Origin: RHLJ01 sp048058975
Lineage (GTDB): Bacteria > Bacteroidota > Rhodothermia > Balneolales > Balneolaceae
Length of the DNA stretch: 64,000 nt
Direction: 5' to 3'
Assembly (NCBI GenBank): GCA_048058975.1
Contig: JBLLNP010000022.1
Span: 1-64,000, forward strand
Shown here one piece after another: positions 61,910 to 64,000 of the stretch. Below the pieces are notes generated by a model, which searched no databases, had not been told where the DNA came from, and saw only the letters and a list, made by a program, of their open reading frames with translations. The position numbers and the translations under genes are program-made. How positions within the stretch are numbered: the stretch's first letter is position 1; each line of letters opens with the position of its first letter.

Positions 61910-62455
61910 TTATTTTACTGTAATTGGAACAGCAACTTTCGTAGTTCCCCAATGTAGATTCAGATGAGCTTTATCTGCGGAAAGATTGTCGAAATAGATT
62001 TCAAAAAACTCAAGATTTGAACCTTCTCCAACAGCAACAGTTGTTCTCGCAACGTCCATAGCTTCATCATACTGGGTTCCCCATGAAAGTTTTTCGTTTA
62101 TGATAATGGTCCATTCTTCATCGCCTGGTATAGAATATAAAGAATAAGTTCCGGCAGGAATTTCCTGATCTCCAACCATAACATCTGTAGAGAATGTTAT
62201 AACCGTTGATTCATTAGCGCCTGTTCTCCAAACTTTACCTGCTGGAGCCAGCTGAGAACCTTCAGTGAAATAAGTTCTTCCTTTAAGTGCCGGCCGGCCA
62301 TAGGTTACACTGACTACAGTTGCTCCAATATTTTGGCTGTTAGCAGCATTTGGGCTTGGACGAACACCTCCGCCTCGTTCCTGAGCAATAGTTAGTTCAT
62401 TGGTAAGTAACAGTGCAAATACAACAAATGCTCCTAGTTTTAGGAAAGTTTTCAT
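61910..62455 (-). CDS. Secreted DUF2911 protein
   Basis: 181 residues with a signal peptide (ends near TIAQ). Full DUF2911 layout: RPSPNAANSQNIGATVVSVTYGRPALKGR, WRTGANESTVITFSTDVMVGDQEIPAGTYSLYSIPGDEEWTIIIN seen as its parts WRTGANEST, IPAGTYSLYSIP and WTIIIN, and a closing LNLHWGTTKVAVPI. Common in Bacteroidota, secreted, function unknown. Confidence 0.93.
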   Translation of the reverse strand: MKTFLKLGAFVVFALLLTNELTIAQERGGGVRPSPNAANSQNIGATVVSVTYGRPALKGRTYFTEGSQLAPAGKVWRTGANESTVITFSTDVMVGDQEIPAGTYSLYSIPGDEEWTIIINEKLSWGTQYDEAMDVARTTVAVGEGSNLEFFEIYFDNLSADKAHLNLHWGTTKVAVPITVK

Positions 62456-62583
62456 AGTAGATAGTTTTTGAGTTTTAAGTAGTAAATCGAAGATAGTTTA
62501 AGCAAGGCTTAAATAGATAACAGAAGTGTAACAGTTTTTTAGCCGCTAATCATTTCCTCACGAGAGAATAAAAATTTGACTTA

Positions 62584-63684
62584 TTAATCCTCAGGAAATA
62601 AAGAGCTATCTATGCCTGGAATAATTTTTAGGGCATTTTTGTAATAAAGTTTTTTCAACACTTCGTCAGGTAGTTCAAGCCCGTACATTTTCCAAAACGC
62701 ATGGCGTTTTCTGAAGTAATCGAAATATTCATCATTACTTTCCAGAACTCTGAAGTAGGTATAGTATTCTTCCGGGCGGTAGGTATCCTTTCCAAAAAGT
62801 AACCGATCCTGATATTTCACGAAGAACTCTTTCGCAAATCTTGGTTGCCTTCCCAGTTCTGCAATAATTGCAGCAATTTCTGTATAAACATTTGGGAACT
62901 CATCTAAATGCTCACCCAATCGCTCCAGATCATTTGCCATCCAGCCAAAATGTGCATTTATAAAGATAGTTTTGGGGTGCTTTCTGAAGACATTCCATTG
63001 TTCCTGCATTACTACTTCCCAGCTTGGGTAAAGAGTAGTATCGCCCCGATGTCGATTCGGGAATTGTTTCATTTCTAACCAACGCTCATTGTGTTCATCA
63101 ATAGCCTCCCAAAAAACGGCCGGCTCTCCGGTATGAATAAGTACAGGAATCCCAAGTTCTCCAGCTTTAGCCCAGACAGGGTCAATTCTAGGGTCATCGG
63201 TTTGAATCCGATTACCATCAGAGTCTAACACAGTCAATCCCAGGTTTTTGAAGATTTTTATTCCCCTTGCTCCATTATCATAATCATGCTGAAGTTGATC
63301 CACCGCTTTCTCCGTCCAACCTTGTTCATCAATACCTTCGAAATCAACATTAGCAAAAATAATAAACCTGCCCGGAGCCTGAGCATTGGCTGAATCAACC
63401 ATCGCCTTAAGTGTTTCTCCGGAACGACCACTTAAATTCACCAATACTCTCATATTAAGGCTATCCATTTGTCGGGCGATAAGTGCATTATCCTGACTGG
63501 CCATTCTCCAGTGGTGACTGTGAACATCAATAAAAGGAAACTTTGCTTTAGTAACCTGTTCTCCAGGTACTACCAGGGTAGAAATGGGATTGTAACGCTC
63601 AAAATCCATAGTCAATATAGAATCCTGAGCGGCTATTAAAGAGCTAATAAAGCTTATGAGTGTGATAATAGATAAGTGCTTCAT
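62584..63684 (-). CDS. Secreted amidohydrolase-2 family (TIM-barrel) hydrolase
   Basis: 366 residues with a signal peptide (ends at IAAQ). Amidohydrolase_2 fold: metal motif FIDVHSHHWRM at the N-terminus, LIHTGEPAVFWE (His), INAHFGWMANDLERLG (His), and a final DRLLFGKDTYRPE (Asp of the GTD motif seen as GKD). Family members are decarboxylases and lactonases of the ACMSD/LigI type; an exported member is unusual, and the substrate is unknown. Confidence 0.88.
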   Translation of the reverse strand: MKHLSIITLISFISSLIAAQDSILTMDFERYNPISTLVVPGEQVTKAKFPFIDVHSHHWRMASQDNALIARQMDSLNMRVLVNLSGRSGETLKAMVDSANAQAPGRFIIFANVDFEGIDEQGWTEKAVDQLQHDYDNGARGIKIFKNLGLTVLDSDGNRIQTDDPRIDPVWAKAGELGIPVLIHTGEPAVFWEAIDEHNERWLEMKQFPNRHRGDTTLYPSWEVVMQEQWNVFRKHPKTIFINAHFGWMANDLERLGEHLDEFPNVYTEIAAIIAELGRQPRFAKEFFVKYQDRLLFGKDTYRPEEYYTYFRVLESNDEYFDYFRKRHAFWKMYGLELPDEVLKKLYYKNALKIIPGIDSSLFPED

Positions 63685-63757
63685 GAAGTTCAGTACTTTT
63701 AGTTATGACCTATCAGAGGCAGAATATATGCATTGAATAGATTAATTAGAGTTAAAT

Positions 63758-63791
63758 AAAAAGCCCCGAAGTGAAAACAACGAGGCTTTTT
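63758..63791 (-). terminator. Terminator of the enolase gene
   Basis: AAAAAGCCCCG (63758-63768) pairs with CGAGGCTTTTT (63781-63791) with one mismatch, T-run on the minus strand, 20 bases beyond the enolase stop. Confidence 0.88.
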
Positions 63792-63811
63792 AATACAGGG
63801 TATTCTAATTA

Positions 63812-64000
63812 TTACAACCCGAATGCATCGTGCCCCAGGAATATTGCAGAGTCACCAAGTTCTTCTTCAATTCTTAAAAGTTGATTGTATTTAGCTATAC
63901 GATCTGTGCGACTCATAGAGCCTGTTTTAATCTGACCGGCGTTTGTAGCAACCGAAAGGTCTGCAATAGTCACATCTTCTGTTTCTCCCGAACGGTGTGA
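63812..64000 (-). CDS. eno: Enolase, C-terminal end (cut by window edge)
   Basis: The last 62 residues read on the minus strand from the edge: SHRSGETEDVTIADLSVATN, AGQIKTGSMSRTDRIAKYNQ, LLRIEEELG and a final FLGHDAFGL. The SHRSGETED and GQIKTG(S/A)xSRxxRxAKYNQLLRIEEEL strings are the universal enolase C-terminus; the His and Lys near the active site (SHRSGE, QIKTG) are present. Glycolytic 2-phosphoglycerate dehydration. The stop at 63812 is followed by a terminator. Confidence 0.98.
   Translation of the reverse strand, partial: SHRSGETEDVTIADLSVATNAGQIKTGSMSRTDRIAKYNQLLRIEEELGDSAIFLGHDAFGL

Overview
The window looks like chromosomal DNA from a marine Bacteroidota-type bacterium, most likely Balneolaceae (Balneola or Gracilimonas relatives). 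This is inferred from modest GC, many signal-peptide lipoproteins, SusC-style TonB receptors with an N-terminal carboxypeptidase-like domain, HmuY, a CotH protein ending in a Por/T9SS-type sorting domain, a fused ABC permease/M1 peptidase, and TAnnTTTG-like promoters. No phage, transposase or CRISPR array is visible.

Layout. 1-2.6 kb: a short-chain dehydrogenase broken by a one-base shift, divergent from an OmpR-type response regulator/histidine kinase pair. 2.6-10 kb: aquaporin, small conserved proteins, and an HmuY/TonB-receptor pair whose upstream region carries two tandem pairs of 11-bp-spaced repeats. 9.7-12.8 kb: metal handling (DUF411, PCu(A)C, SCO1, CDF exporter). 12.8-21.8 kb: M14 peptidase, TamA/BamA-like and TamB-like envelope proteins, a tiny zinc-ribbon protein, and an exported metallo-beta-lactamase-fold protein. 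21.9-29 kb: a REPIN-like repeat, SGNH and GroES-like proteins, SDR, and a small-membrane-protein/cardiolipin-synthase operon including a 54-residue DUF1328 gene. 29-37.6 kb: one long minus-strand run (amidase, MscS, split alanine-dehydrogenase-like gene, ABC ATPase, permease/M1 fusion). 37.9-42.8 kb: cold-shock protein, then a tRNA-Pro locus containing a dead GIY-YIG nuclease gene fused to a tRNA 3' fragment, beta-hydroxylase, methylmalonyl-CoA epimerase and cyclophilin. 42.8-53.3 kb: DUF4153, AI-2E exporter, PolX, S1, M14 and M28 peptidases. 53.4-64 kb: a REPIN-like repeat, a TPP riboswitch controlling a TonB receptor, CotH, a three-gene LytS/LytTR operon with one catalytically dead kinase, a candidate small RNA, DUF2911, an amidohydrolase and the 3' end of enolase.

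The most interesting items are: (1) the tRNA-Pro / GIY-YIG / tRNA-fragment element at 39.25-39.69 kb; (2) the pseudokinase-kinase-LytTR operon with a 21-bp-spaced direct repeat in front of it; (3) a promoter-like box followed by an 82-nt rod-like hairpin and T-run at about 61.75-61.84 kb; (4) the TPP riboswitch with visible mutually exclusive Shine-Dalgarno pairings; (5) the two pairs of 11-bp repeats in front of the haem-type receptor. Two genes (SDR at the left edge and the alanine-dehydrogenase-like gene) are each split by what looks like a single missing base. This could be real decay or sequencing error.
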